Below, in pieces: positions 13,170 through 24,339 of a stretch of DNA of 64,000 nucleotides. The translations under genes were made by a program, and so were the position numbers. Within the stretch, counting starts at the first letter, position 1. Every line of letters begins with the position of its first letter. The notes under the pieces were generated by a model that was not told where the DNA came from, ran no database searches, and was given only the letters and a program-made list of their open reading frames with translations. Location: positions 3,825,001-3,889,000 of the forward strand of contig OZ026556.1 in assembly GCA_964020155.1 (NCBI GenBank), given 5' to 3'. This DNA comes from Chondrilla cf. caribensis. Lineage: Eukaryota; Porifera; Demospongiae; Chondrillida; Chondrillidae.

Positions 13170-14208
13170 AACATTTGGTTGGCTTCAGAAGATTGAAAGG
13201 TGGAAAACCAGTGACAGTCTAAATGATGCACAATCAAAAGTTTGGAGCTCAGAGGTGCCAGTTACAATAGAAGTAAAGTGACCATGGTAAGTTGTGCTAA
13301 AGGAAATTGCATATTATTATGTTGTCAGGATCCAGGTATAAACATGTAAACATGATAACATACATATCCACATAAATGCATGCACGGACATGTTCTCGTA
13401 GACTATACAATACTACCCTCACATACGTCATCTGAAACATTGCAAAATATCCAAGATCACGAGTGAGCACACACATGTACCTTCTTGTAGACTACGATGC
13501 TGCCCTGCTCCGCATTCACTGCCTTGGTCACACCCTCGTCGATGACAACACCGATTGGGATGAAGAAGATATCGGAAACTGCTTCTATGAAAGCCTTGGC
13601 AGGTTTGGAGCCAAAATCAGAGAGGTAACCAATGGCAACAGCGTCAGAAGATGTGATAAATTGTTCCACCTCTTCTGCTGTTGATAGCATCTTGGCAAAA
13701 GGTCCAGTCTTCCAATTCACCCAATCACGAATGTCTTTGGGACTGCGGCCCCCGGGGTAGTCCAGTGGGTCGCCGTTCTGGAAGAACTTGATGGTTGGAT
13801 ATCCTTTCACTTCGTATTTGGAGGCCAAATCTGTCTCTACTGTAGCGTCGACCTTAGCCAGAGGAACATTAGACCCTTCCGCTTTCAACAGTTTAGCTGC
13901 TTCTGCGTATTTGGGGGCAAATTGCTGGCAAGGCCCGCACCAGGGTGCATCTGGACGAGAAAAGTAGAGATTAGCGCATTCAAGCGTACATGTATCCAGC
14001 TTTAAATTGCGATATATTACCACCAAAAAACCCATATCATCACCATAAATAGGCACTCACAGAATTCAACAAGGATGTTCCGAAAAGATGATAACGCTTG
14101 GTCGAAATTCTCTTGCGTTAGAACTATGACATCATCTTCCTCGGGAAAATCTTCCGCAAGGGCGCTCACCGCGAAAATGACAAGAAATATTTCTTTGAAG
14201 AGTTTCAT
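8197..14208 (-). CDS. Protein disulfide isomerase, diverged copy with a degenerate second active site (PDI-1)
   Basis: Nine exons: 14208-14061, 13950-13481, 12491-12384, 12156-12031, 11128-11051, 10683-10561, 10303-10183, 9254-9076, 8385-8197; 1542 nt, 513 residues, close to the PDIA1 length (about 508). Order: signal peptide ([20 protein letters not shown]), thioredoxin domain a with YAPWCGPC, domain b, domain b', domain a' and an acidic tail ending KEEL. Domain a is a CGPC variant of the usual CGHC. In a' the motif reads YDPDDEKC where YAPWCGHC is expected: tryptophan and the N-terminal nucleophilic cysteine are replaced and only the last cysteine remains, so a' cannot cycle as a normal dithiol. 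Expected location is the ER lumen (signal peptide plus KDEL-like tail). Intact frames argue for a working gene. It lies tandem to PDI-2 in the same orientation, with the same intron positions; the promoter carries a perfect ERSE. Confidence 0.95.
9340..9900 (+). mobile_element. Degraded hAT-like transposon fragment in a PDI-1 intron
   Basis: The intron between PDI-1 exons 7 and 8 holds a plus-strand frame from about 9618 to 9862 whose start reads [20 protein letters not shown] and continues with GFNPEW and FPFVLY...GGMFC. The F-W-FP(F/W)-GMFC pattern resembles the N-terminal zinc finger of TTF/hAT-type transposase-derived proteins. A CAGTGTTCTCGCC sequence at about 9341 resembles a hAT end. 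No other transposase domain and no matching right end was seen, so this is at most a remnant. Confidence 0.35.
10785..11005. repeat. Intronic minisatellite, PDI-1 intron 5
   Basis: About seven degenerate units of roughly 30 bp sharing GGGTATGGGACC(A/G)GA followed by TGTCTGTACATGGAATG. It lies between exons 11128-11051 and 10683-10561. The corresponding intron of PDI-2 contains the same repeat family. Confidence 0.85.
12715..12900. mobile_element. MITE, TACAGT family, in PDI-1 intron 2
   Basis: Left end TACAGTGAAGTCTCTTTAATC and the reverse complement of the right end, TACAGTAAATTCTCATTAATC, form imperfect 21-bp inverted repeats. The 186-bp element closely resembles the one at 62838-63015 over most of its length. 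No coding capacity. Confidence 0.7.
13054..13166. repeat. (CA)n with CCCA interruptions
   Basis: About 110 bp of CA repeats interspersed with ACCCACA blocks in PDI-1 intron 2. Confidence 0.95.
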
Positions 14209-14278
14209 TGCTACCGCTGAACAGAAGGGCTAAAATGATCGATCGATCCCGCGGGGAATATCTATGGTGTATCTAGCT

Positions 14279-14321
14279 CACGTGCTAGCTATACTAACAG
14301 GTCGTGGTTTGAGACGATTGG
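14279..14321 (-). promoter_or_regulatory. PDI-1 promoter: perfect ER stress response element plus CACGTG
   Basis: Read on the minus strand, CCAAT (14321-14317), nine bases, then CCACG (14307-14303) match the vertebrate ERSE consensus CCAAT-N9-CCACG exactly. This element is bound by NF-Y together with ATF6/XBP1 in the unfolded-protein response. CCAAT lies 113 bp upstream of the ATG at 14208. A CACGTG palindrome at 14279-14284 lies 71 bp upstream. Function in this organism is inference. Confidence 0.75.
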
Positions 14322-14339
14322 CTGAATAATTAACCTCAA

Positions 14340-16072
14340 CATACTCAATATTGTACAATGTATGGGAGAGTACTAGTATAGAGGAGAAAACGTTAAGCAC
14401 CTTTTATATAGCTCATGGGGGAAGGGATGTGTCAATCTAGTATTTTTACCGGACCTAGCTGGGGCCGTGAACTAACTTTTGAAACAATTCCATCTCTGTA
14501 GCTGACCCTCAGCCCCAGCTACATTCCGAGATGTTTAATATTTTTTCAATGTATGGGAGAGTATAGGGGAAAACGCTAAGCACCTTTTGCATAGTTCATG
14601 GACGAGGGTGTGTGTCAACCTGACATTTCAGCCAGGCCTAGCCAGGTATCGAATCTAACTTATGAAACAATTTCCATCTCCACAGCTAGCCCTTATCCCC
14701 ATGCAGCTACATTTGGAGGCGCTTAATACTTTTTTAATGTATGGGAGAGTATAGGGGAGAAAACATTAAGCACCTTTCTGTATAGCTCATGGGAAGGGGG
14801 TGTGCTAACTTGATAGTTTGGAGTACCCTAGCTGGAAACGTGAACTAACATTTGATTTCCATCTTGGGTGGCCATTAACCCCATGCAGCTACAATCGGAG
14901 GTGCTTAATATTTTGCAATGTATGGGAGAGTATATATTATAGGGGAGAAAACCCTAAGCACCTTTGGCATAGCTCGTTGGAGAGAGGGCATGTCAACTTG
15001 ATATTTTTACAGACCTACCTGGAAATAATTCCCATCACTGTAGATGACCCGTATAACCTTAGCTACATTCGGAGGTGCTTAAATATTAATTTTGTCATTG
15101 TTATGTCACGCAATATTTGATCCCCCTTATTTCCTGTCCCTTGGACCGAATACATGTATTTCAAAACATTATGAATCGTTCCCCAGTGATGATACATGTA
15201 TTAATAATTTTATATAAACCTTGTATGTACATTCCAATATGGAGGTGCTACAGACCTCATGGTGACTGCCAGGTAATTTTACATTTTGTCGCTGGTTACC
15301 ATGCAAGGCCCGGGCTGTTCAGTGTCCATATCAAACTTATCAACACAAATTCTGATGTATGTACACCCTCCTGGGTGTGCTATAGGCCGCATGGTGCACA
15401 TGACCAGCAAATAATGTCAGTTTTTGTTGGTCACCGTGCCCATGCACTCTGGTGTCTATTATGTGATGCATCATAGCAGAAATTTAATATATACTCATGC
15501 ATGTACCCCTCCTGGAGGTGGTACAGACCTAATCCCAACTATTAATATATTTTATCATGCACACTCCTGTATGTGCTATACACAAGCTTCCCAAGAGAAA
15601 TCCATCCCTTGCAATGGCTGAATATATATTATTATGTAAAATAGAAGTAAGTGTTCAAATTGGAATGCTTTATAAGTTTCTCCTAACATACATTCACAGT
15701 TCTGTATGAATTGTCAATATATATGGCTGAATGACTAGTGAGAAATGGCTGGAAGGAATCTATGTATCCGGTGTTTGTAGAAGTCTCTGAAACAATGGTT
15801 TGTCTTATACTCCATGCGATCCTTGTGTGCCATTAATCTACAATGTATGAATGTTCTAGTCTAGCTTGCTGGGCCGAGTAGCTGCTCATAAACTCATGCA
15901 TTTTAACCAATACGTGATGCAATATGTTTTGTATGGCTAGCTGGAACGAGCAATCTAGACCACTCCAAGTTAACAAATATACCTGCAGGGAGAAAATAAT
16001 TTTAATTCTATTTGAATCATCATATTAGATTATATTCGTTAAATTTAGCCCCCTAAGATTTATAGGCAGAGT
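14340..16072. repeat. Intergenic region between the PDI genes, with two tandem-repeat tracts
   Basis: From about 14356 to 15090 there are four degenerate units of 180-190 bp, each starting near AATGTATGGGAGAGTA (about 14356, 14549, 14736, 14917) and containing AAGCACCTTT plus a GCAGCTACA/AGCTACATT block. From about 15240 to 15540 there are three shorter units of about 130 bp, each with an (AGG/GGG)TG(C/G)TA(C/T)AG motif. The remainder up to the PDI-2 stop at 16073 shows nothing recognisable; it should contain the PDI-2 3' UTR. Confidence 0.75.
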
Positions 16073-19000
16073 TCAAAGTTCATCCTTCGTGGAGTCTCCA
16101 CCCGCTTCTTCTTCTCCACTATCACCTTCATCACCCTCATCAGGTTCATCCATGTCTTCAAAGTCTTCGTCTTCCAAAGATTCAAAGAACTCATTATCGA
16201 TATCATCAGGAGTTTTGACACCATCATCTGTTCCTCTGCTCTCCACATACTTGACAAGGTCGTCCAAAGTCCGACCACCAGCATAGTCCACTGGATTCTG
16301 CAGAGTCAGCAATACAGGATTTCGTGATATCAAAGGATGATTAAACTGGTGGAGATAGTTCATACTCTCCAGGATACAGTTCCCAGTTTAAAGGTCCATG
16401 TAGTAGGTATGCATAGATATATTGGGAGCTATTTCAAACTACTATTACGTACGAGTGAACTAAATGCTATGAGAGAAGGTGATACAATAATTTACCACTA
16501 CATACAGTAGAAACTCATGAACATGAACACCATCAAGACAAATTGTCATTTGACACAAACTATGTTTGAACCCTGTTTGGTTTGGTGTAGTATACATGAA
16601 ATAAGCAAATATTGGTAGGGACATATGATAACAAGAACTGATACTGTAGATCTCACAGCTTGTCTTAATGGTATTCTAGTGTGTAACCTCAAGACACAGT
16701 CACACAAGTGGTTCCGATGAGCTACTTGTCTTCACTGCACAACCATGGTGGTATCTAGGCCAAATTAACAACTATGCATATTCCCTGGTGGGCCAATGTG
16801 CTCAGGGCATGGTCCAACCAGTCCCTCTACTGCCAATAAACACAGTATAATTCACAAGTCTCAGAAGTGCACAGATCAACAGTATTGGCAGGAGGCGTTG
16901 TCAGCAAACCACCACTTATCCTTAGTTTGCTTTGAGCATAACCCATGATGAGCAGCAGTCAACAATTTCCACAAGGGAACCCACTCACATCACAAGGGAG
17001 CCCTCCCCCATCACAAGGGAACCCACCCCCATCACAAGGGAGCCCACCCCCATCACAAGGGAGCCCACCCCCATCACAAGGGAGCCCTCCCCCATCACAA
17101 GGGAACCCACCCCCATCACAAGGGAGCCCACCCCCATCACAAAGGAGCCCACTCACATCACAAGGGAGCCCACCCCCATCACAAGGGAACCCACCCCCAT
17201 CACACACGCCCACCTCTGGGTCACTTTTCTTGAAGTACTTGAGAGTAGGGAAGCCCTGTATTGAGATGCCCTCCACTTCGTTGGCGGTGCTGTCCATCTT
17301 TGCGATCATCACATCTTTGGCATCGGCAAACTTCTCGGCCAGTTCATCCCAGACAGGAGCAAGAGCTTTGCAATGTCCACACCACGGAGCATCTGTGAGG
17401 ACGGGACCAGCAAATCACAGTAAAACACAAAGCAAGGCTTTGAAGTTGGGAGCACGGGTAGAAGAGAGCTTGCATGATCTGACAATTCCGGCATACAATG
17501 TTATATAGAACCAGCTTAGCAAGGATACACCATACCTCACAAGCGAAGCAGTCAACATTCCGGGCATGTGTATGAATATGCGCATGTATATATGCGTGTA
17601 CAATGATGAAAAAACAATAATATAATGTACATGCACACTTTCTGGCACAACACACACAAAGACTCCAGTCCGTGGTACTTACAGAATTCTACAAAGACGT
17701 CCTTTTCGCCATTTTTCACTACATCCCAAAAGTTCTTCCCGACCAGCACTTTCACAGGCTTTGAGTCCCAGTCCTTAGGGATTTCCTCACTGTTCAGATG
17801 AGGCTGTTGGACAAGGGGTAGTGTGACCAATAATACAGGAACACAGACGTCAAAATGCTTGACTATAACACTTCAAGTCGAGGAAGAAACCCAGACTAAA
17901 GACAACTCTTCCTAAGTCCAATCAAACACCATTCACCCACCCAGTGTGTCATACACAGTAAAACACCTCTCTATAAAGACCACCTGCCTAGGTAAATAAC
18001 CTTTTACTGATCCTCTTGGTGGTCTTTAAGACTAGGTCTTGGATAATGCAATCATTTACTTTCAATAACAGTGGCTTGGTACTTACCTTGATTTTCCCAT
18101 CAAAGTAGTCAGTGAGGAAGGTTTTCATGTTCTCTGCTGTCAGCTCAGAGAAATCTGGCTTGTACTTATACATTTCATCACCCAACTTGATCAAACGAGC
18201 ACATGGGTACTACAGAACAGAGCAAATAGTGAATGGGAGATATCGCATTTCAGTTGTGTACATACTGGAATTGGTATGGGACCAGACTGTCAGTACATGA
18301 AGTGGGTATGGGACCAGACTGTCAGTAGATGAAGTGAGTATGGGACCCGATTGTCAGTAGATGAAGTGGGTATGGGACCAGACTGTCAGTAGATGAAGTG
18401 GGTATGGGACCAGACTGTCAGTAGATGAAGTGGGTATGGGACCAGGCTGTCAGTAGATGAAGTGAGTATGGGACCCGATTGTCAGTAGATGAAGTGGGTA
18501 TGGGACCAGACTGTCAGTAGATGAAGTGGGTATGGGACCAGAGTGCACAGAAAACAGAAACTAATTGTGTCAACAGCAGGACAAGGATTCAATGAAGGTA
18601 GTAGCAAAGCCATTCATGACCAAACACACTAATTTACACAAATTAATTTACACAACTAATTTACACACAATAAACATCATTTTCATTTATAAAGTGAAAA
18701 TTACCAGCTACTCTTGATCGTGATGCAGACATACACAGTAAAACAACCCATTCAACTAACATCAGATTCAGTGAGACCAAAATATTCGGCAATTCTGCCA
18801 TTGTCTTCAACATCAGTGTCAACAGAGACAAAGATAACCTAAAACGGACAATGAATACTAGAAAATGAAGCAATAGACAATATTGTAGGATAAAATATAT
18901 AGATTAGACGTAAACACTAGAAAATATTTCACCTAACCGGGAGGCCACTAGCCCAATGGCCTACTATGCAGCCACCCACAAAATACAAAGATATGCCAAC

Positions 19001-21768
19001 ATACTAACTATTATAGAATACATTACATACATATGTACAAACATACATATGTAGATGTTAACTTGCATGTCAGTTCCACCAAGTATGCATACAAACATGT
19101 GTACTTGTTTACATACATGCATAGACAAGTGTGGGATGGCATACTTACCTTTCCTTTGAAGTCCTTTGCAGCTGTCCTTGCAGCCTCAGCAATTCTAGTG
19201 GCAGCCTTGTCGTCAGAGGCTGGATAGAAGATTAAAAAGTGAATCTTCACGTCTCCACCAAAGATACGATTGGCATTCTGTATAAAGTAGATTACAACAG
19301 GAAGTAAATTAAAATAGGCAGTAGACTGAAATAGGAAGTAGACTAAAATAGGAAGTGGACGAAAGAGGTACGTAATGTGAATAGGAAGTGTGAAAACAGG
19401 AAGTACATGGGTTCAGGAGGTAGGAGTCACACGCAGCATAACCATCTGAGGGACACTCCAGATACTTTGCAAGGTTTACAGTGAGCTATGTAGTTAAAAT
19501 TATCCTGGTCAGATTTTTGAGGATCATCTGGTGGACCAACCTTTGCATAAACAACCACATACGTACCACAAACACTTTCTGTCAAATGTTAGTATATACC
19601 TAAGTAAGAGGTTGAATAGGAATTGATCAAGGTTCCACAGTTCAGCACTGTGAACTTGTTAAAGACAAACACAACCCAAGTAAACAGAGTTGAAGAACAG
19701 CATTAACATGACATCCACACCTATACATGGGTACAGTAGAACATGGTTTGTTAGCTACAAAACAATTCAACACACTTCAACTGAGTGGCACTGTGTGTGT
19801 ACCTCGTCATTGAATAAGATGGACAGCACCACCAATATCAAACATGGATTGGATTGGATTGGAAAGCTTATATATACATGGGGAGCCTTTAGCCAATGGC
19901 TACTATTCTAGACACCCTGGGACAATACAATACAACAAACAAAAACTGCAATAAAAGAAAAAAAAATTCAAAAACATGGTTTGTTGACTACAAAGCAACT
20001 CAGCACAGTTCAACTGAGTGGTACTGTGTGTATGTACCTCGTCATTGAATTCGAAAAGCAGAGGTAACTGTTCAGTTTGGATGAATTGCACGATGTCGTC
20101 AGCGTTGAACTCTCCACTGTACACAGCTTTTCCTTCATCAAACTGCAAAAGGACAAAAGAATATATTAAACACAGCCATGCAAAGTGTTACATGTTGGCT
20201 TTGGCAACACGGACAGATTCACAATAGGGACGTCTTTAATATTATTATACAGGTGCTAATTCCTTGTGGTCACGTGACAGTAGGAAATATAGTTAGCAAA
20301 TGAAAAGGTGAATGAATTCTCCTCAATTGTTGGGGGCGACAAGAAGAATACATACAGAACCCACAGTAGTTCCGCAAGAGACCACAATACAAATTGGACA
20401 CAGGATGCTTCCTATTAGCAACTGGTAGGGTTGGCCTCCCTCGACTGAGACTGTTGGGGAACTACAAATAGGAGCTCACCACGGGACAGACACAACACCT
20501 ATAGCCAGATCAATGGGTGCCTACAGCATGAGCAATCTTGAGTCAGTTGAGAGTGTTCCTACCATATATGTTTTAACTTTTGCAGATCGGGTGTTTGTGC
20601 TTGTTGTGTGATGTAACTGCAGACCTGTTGCCCATCTGGTCTAAATATTCGCAGATGAAACTTTCACAGATGGCTGCTGATCCGCAAAAACTGCTAAAAT
20701 TCAACCCCATAAAAGTTAAAGCATAGTAAGTATATGTAGGGATGGCAACGGGTATCCATGCAACCCACACTTGATTTTCCTCCCCTTATTATAGGATATG
20801 GGTTGACCAGGTGTCAGTTGGATCAGGGGTTGGTCAAGTCCAGCATAAGGCAGGCTTCCATAGGTCAAAGGTGGGAAAACCAGTGACAATACAGTGCATG
20901 TACTACCTAGAGTTGGAGGTGTTGGAAACGGATCGACCATGGTGACAATGGTTGAATAGTGGTAGCACCACACACTGAATCTACAACTGTATGGGATGCT
21001 TCAATGTTAGCACTTGCACACACACACACACACACGTGTTCACAAGTGAGCACACACATGTACCTTCTTGTAGACTACAATGCTGCCCTGCTCTGCTTCC
21101 ACTGCCTTGGTTACACCCTCGTCGGTGACAATACCGACTGGGAGAGAGTCGATTCTGGATGCTGCACTGAGGAAAGCCTTGGCATGATCAGAGTTGGGGT
21201 CAGAGAAGTAACCGATGGCAACAGCTTCGCCAGAATCGATGAGTTTCTCAACTGCTTCTTTTGTGGATAGGGTTTCGGCTGGAGGACCGGTTTTCTTCTT
21301 CAACCAGGTGACGATGTCCTCAGCTTCTCGGCCGGCGGCGTAGTCTACTGGAGCACCGTTCTTGAAAAACTTGATGGTTGGATAGCCTCTCACTCCGTAT
21401 TTGGAGGCCAAATCAACGTGTATTGTAGCGTCGACCTTACCCAGACGAATCTCGGACCCTTCATCCTTCAACATTTTGGCTGCTTTAGCATAATTGGGCG
21501 CCAAGGCTTTACAATGACCGCACCAGGGTGCATCTGAAGGAGAAAGACAGAGGCGCGCTCAAGAGATTCTACGGTATAACCTCTCGAATAAACGAGCAAT
21601 CGCCACTCACACGCACTTACAGAATTCAACGAGTATGTGTTCGTAAGTCTCCAAGGCTTTGTCGAAATTATCTTTCCCCAAAACCATCACATCTTCTTCC
21701 TCTGGGAAATCTTCGGCGAAAACGGCCACCGCGAGAATGACAAGAAATATTTCTTTGAAGAGTTTCAT
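16073..21768 (-). CDS. P4HB: Protein disulfide isomerase, canonical copy (PDI-2, P4HB/PDIA1-like)
   Basis: Nine exons: 21768-21621, 21533-21064, 20142-20038, 19277-19149, 18838-18761, 18209-18087, 17803-17683, 17392-17214, 16297-16073; 1578 nt, 525 residues. It has a signal peptide, a domain with YAPWCGHC, b, b', a' with a second YAPWCGHC, and a long acidic tail ending KDEL. Both redox centres are complete, so it should catalyse oxidation and isomerisation of disulfides in the ER; PDIA1 orthologues are also the beta subunit of prolyl 4-hydroxylase. In both thioredoxin domains an intron interrupts the tyrosine codon of YAPWC in phase 1. The exon 8 donor (GTGGGC at 17213) is immediately followed by a minisatellite. 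The gene is the upstream member of a tandem pair; PDI-1 shares all eight intron positions. The promoter has an ERSE-like site and an E-box. Confidence 0.95.
16970..17205. repeat. Minisatellite abutting the PDI-2 exon 8 splice donor
   Basis: About a dozen 18-bp units (CCCCCATCACAAGGGAGC type, with AAC/AGC variants). The array ends roughly 10 bp from the donor at 17213. It is free of stops in several frames, which produces long spurious reading frames on both strands. Confidence 0.9.
17953..18040. mobile_element. Short MITE-like inverted repeat in PDI-2 intron 6
   Basis: ACAGTAAAACACCTCTCTA with TAAAGACCACC on the left faces GGTGGTCTTTA on the right. The TAAAGACCAC/GTGGTCTTTA core is also found in the element at 705-860, so both likely belong to the same non-autonomous family. 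Confidence 0.5.
18265..18545. repeat. Intronic minisatellite, PDI-2 intron 5
   Basis: About nine units of roughly 31 bp, consensus GTATGGGACCAGACTGTCAG then TAGATGAAGTGG, lying between exons 18838-18761 and 18209-18087. Units are more uniform than in PDI-1, which suggests more recent homogenisation. Confidence 0.9.
20560..20728. mobile_element. Diverged MITE in PDI-2 intron 2
   Basis: TACCATATATGTTTTAACTT faces AAAAGTTAAAGCATAGTA, giving imperfect inverted ends around a 169-bp body with ATTCGCAGATG-type motifs like the 4061 family. No coding capacity. Confidence 0.5.
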
Positions 21769-21837
21769 CGTTACCACTAAACAGAACGGTTAAAATGATC
21801 GCGATCCTGGAGAAAGCTTTTCCTTTATCGGTGAGGA

Positions 21838-21904
21838 CACGTGGGCAAGGTTGCGGGACAAAGACTTGTGGGCTGATCAGATTGGTCGATGCTTCATGAC
21901 GTCA
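21838..21904 (-). promoter_or_regulatory. PDI-2 promoter: ERSE-like site, CACGTG and CRE palindrome
   Basis: Minus strand: CCAAT (21885-21881), nine bases, CCACA (21871-21867), one mismatch from the ERSE consensus, with CCAAT 117 bp upstream of the ATG at 21768. CACGTG is at 21838-21843, 70 bp upstream. A perfect CRE palindrome TGACGTCA lies at 21897-21904. The ERSE and E-box distances match those of PDI-1 (113 and 71 bp), so the promoter was duplicated with the gene. Confidence 0.65.
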
Positions 21905-22353
21905 TTATTAAATGTCGCTTTTCTATTTACCGCCAATCGCGCTTTTAGCATGGCCCCGCGAGACTATAGACTACTTTTCAGAAGCTTATACCGCTTATAC
22001 GTACATCTATACTGTCTAGAGAGTCTTTAGTTATTCCACCTGTTATGCATATCACTATTATAATAGTGAATATTTTCTCCCCCACATCGTAAAATGAATG
22101 ATTTAGTATGTTATTCAATGCAAGTGTTTGCATAAAGAAGTGTATTAAAAGGAGCCTTAACTTAAGGCCAATGGTCTTGGTAGATTAAATAGGATGCAAT
22201 TACATAAAGTGATCAAAGAGGTGATGGTGATAAAAAGTGTAATAAGTATGATAAAGACTAAGGCTAGAGTGCTTGCGTACACTGGTGTTATAAGACAGTA
22301 CATTAGTAATATTGTTGGAAAGTACTTCAGATCAATGTCAGATGATGACTTCG
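21905..22353. other. Intergenic, no gene seen
   Basis: The stretch between the PDI-2 promoter and the FAM234-like A stop codon is AT-rich. It should hold the upstream PDI-2 promoter and the 3' UTR of the FAM234-like A gene. No other feature was recognised. Confidence 0.6.
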
Positions 22354-24195
22354 CTATTCACTGAGGTGTGGGACCTTCCTGTACACAGAGTCTCCATTCT
22401 GTCCCATATACTTTGTCCACAGTTGTTGGTGATAAGGCAGAAATGAGTCAAAGTCCACAAGTTTGGCTACGGAATCAGAAAATCGCTCTTTGAAAGTTTC
22501 TCTCAAGGTCACAACCCTCAACTGTACTTGAGCCGGGGAAATATCTCTGGAGAATGCTCGCGTAAAGTTGTGTACCATTGAAAGCATGAAAACTAGCTCT
22601 ATTTCCCCATCCCTGTTGATGTCAACCATGGAGGGGGTACTGATGACCACACCTGGGTGAAGCACATTGAAGCAGCCCCAGTCGTGACGGAGATCTCGGA
22701 GAGTGAAATTGCCACCACTATGTAATCCTGTGTCGCTATGATCACCATGGCGACGTGTCCTTTGGCGGTAGAAAGTATAGTCTTTGGGAACTAGAGACAA
22801 ATTTGAAACATGATAAGTAAAAACGGGTTAGTATACAAACATGTAATGTGATCAAGTGCAATCATATACACACTAGTAGGGGTAGCAGTAGCATGCACAA
22901 CAGTATATAGTTATGTACAGTTCATAGTGAGTTGTGTGCTGGGTCATAGAGGTTAATGTACGATGGTAGATTAAGTACAGTGGCTAGAGGTTCTGCAATA
23001 TGTACATGTATGATGTCAGGGAATCATGGCATTTGGCAAAAAGCATTTATGCACATAGAAACTTACAGATAACTCTCTCCTCCTCAACATGGAGTGGTTG
23101 AACATGTCCATGGTTGATCATATCACGAGTGAGGAAGTACACATAGGCAGCCTTGTTTCTGGTCCCGCAGTCCTCCTTTATGAAATCCTCCGGATTGGTT
23201 TTAGGGTTGTTCTTGAACACCTCACTCCATTTCTTCCAGAAGTCCAATAGATGTAGCCGACTGAGTTTTAAGAAGTTACTTGTGGGACCCAAGTTTTGTA
23301 CTGTGTTAGTATAGCCTGGACTGTGGACCGTAACAAGTGGAGACGATGTAGGAACCAGGAGTGGAGAACCAGATGTTGAACGGATAGCGATTTCTAAACC
23401 CATCTTCATAACAGCAGTTGTCACTGAAGTAGGGGACAGGTGAAGGGCCAATGATGTAGTGTGGCCCTCATCCTTGAAGGATGGCGTACCTGTGCCACTG
23501 CTACGCTCTCTCCAATGACCAAGAAGCCTATCAAGTTCTTCTGTTGGAGAGAACGACTTCCGATCTTTGGGAGTGACTGCTCTCTTGCTGCGATAATGGT
23601 GAGGAGTCATGTTACCAATAGTGACAATTTCCTTTGACTTCACCTTATCCAGTGGTTCAGTTGGGAGCATTCCCACAGTTAGGAACAAGAGAGCATCCTT
23701 TCCATAGCCCTCGCCCCTCAATGTTGTCCCGGACATGAAACCAACCTCCGATGAATTCAATACCCAGAGAAGTTCACCGTTAAGGCCGTCCACAATACCC
23801 ACATAGGAGTAATTGTAGTGAGTGTCCCATTCTCCTTTGTTCACTCTGATCAAGAGATCGGGGATCCTGTCCTCGTTGAAGTACAACGGAGCTGGGATGC
23901 TACAGAATAGATGGACACCATATCAACAGGCTGGAGTGGTGAGTATTTTGCACATGCAAGGGCATGCACATACACATGCACACAATATAATACTGAATTC
24001 CATAAACTAATAACATACATTATACCAACATATTTCTAGTATATGTACATACAAACACATAATATAATATTATAGTACACACGTATATATGTACGTATAT
24101 ACTATAATATATATGTACACACAAGCACACACACGCACGCACGCACACATGCACACACACATGCAAACACACACACACACACACACAAACACACA

Positions 24196-24262
<67 letters not shown>

Positions 24263-24269
24263 ACACACA

Positions 24270-24339
<70 letters not shown>

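Noticed and set aside
16932..17508. Plus and minus repeat proteins over the CCATCACAAGGGAGC array
   Set aside because: The array is intronic, just after the PDI-2 exon 8 donor, and belongs to no transcript-consistent exon.
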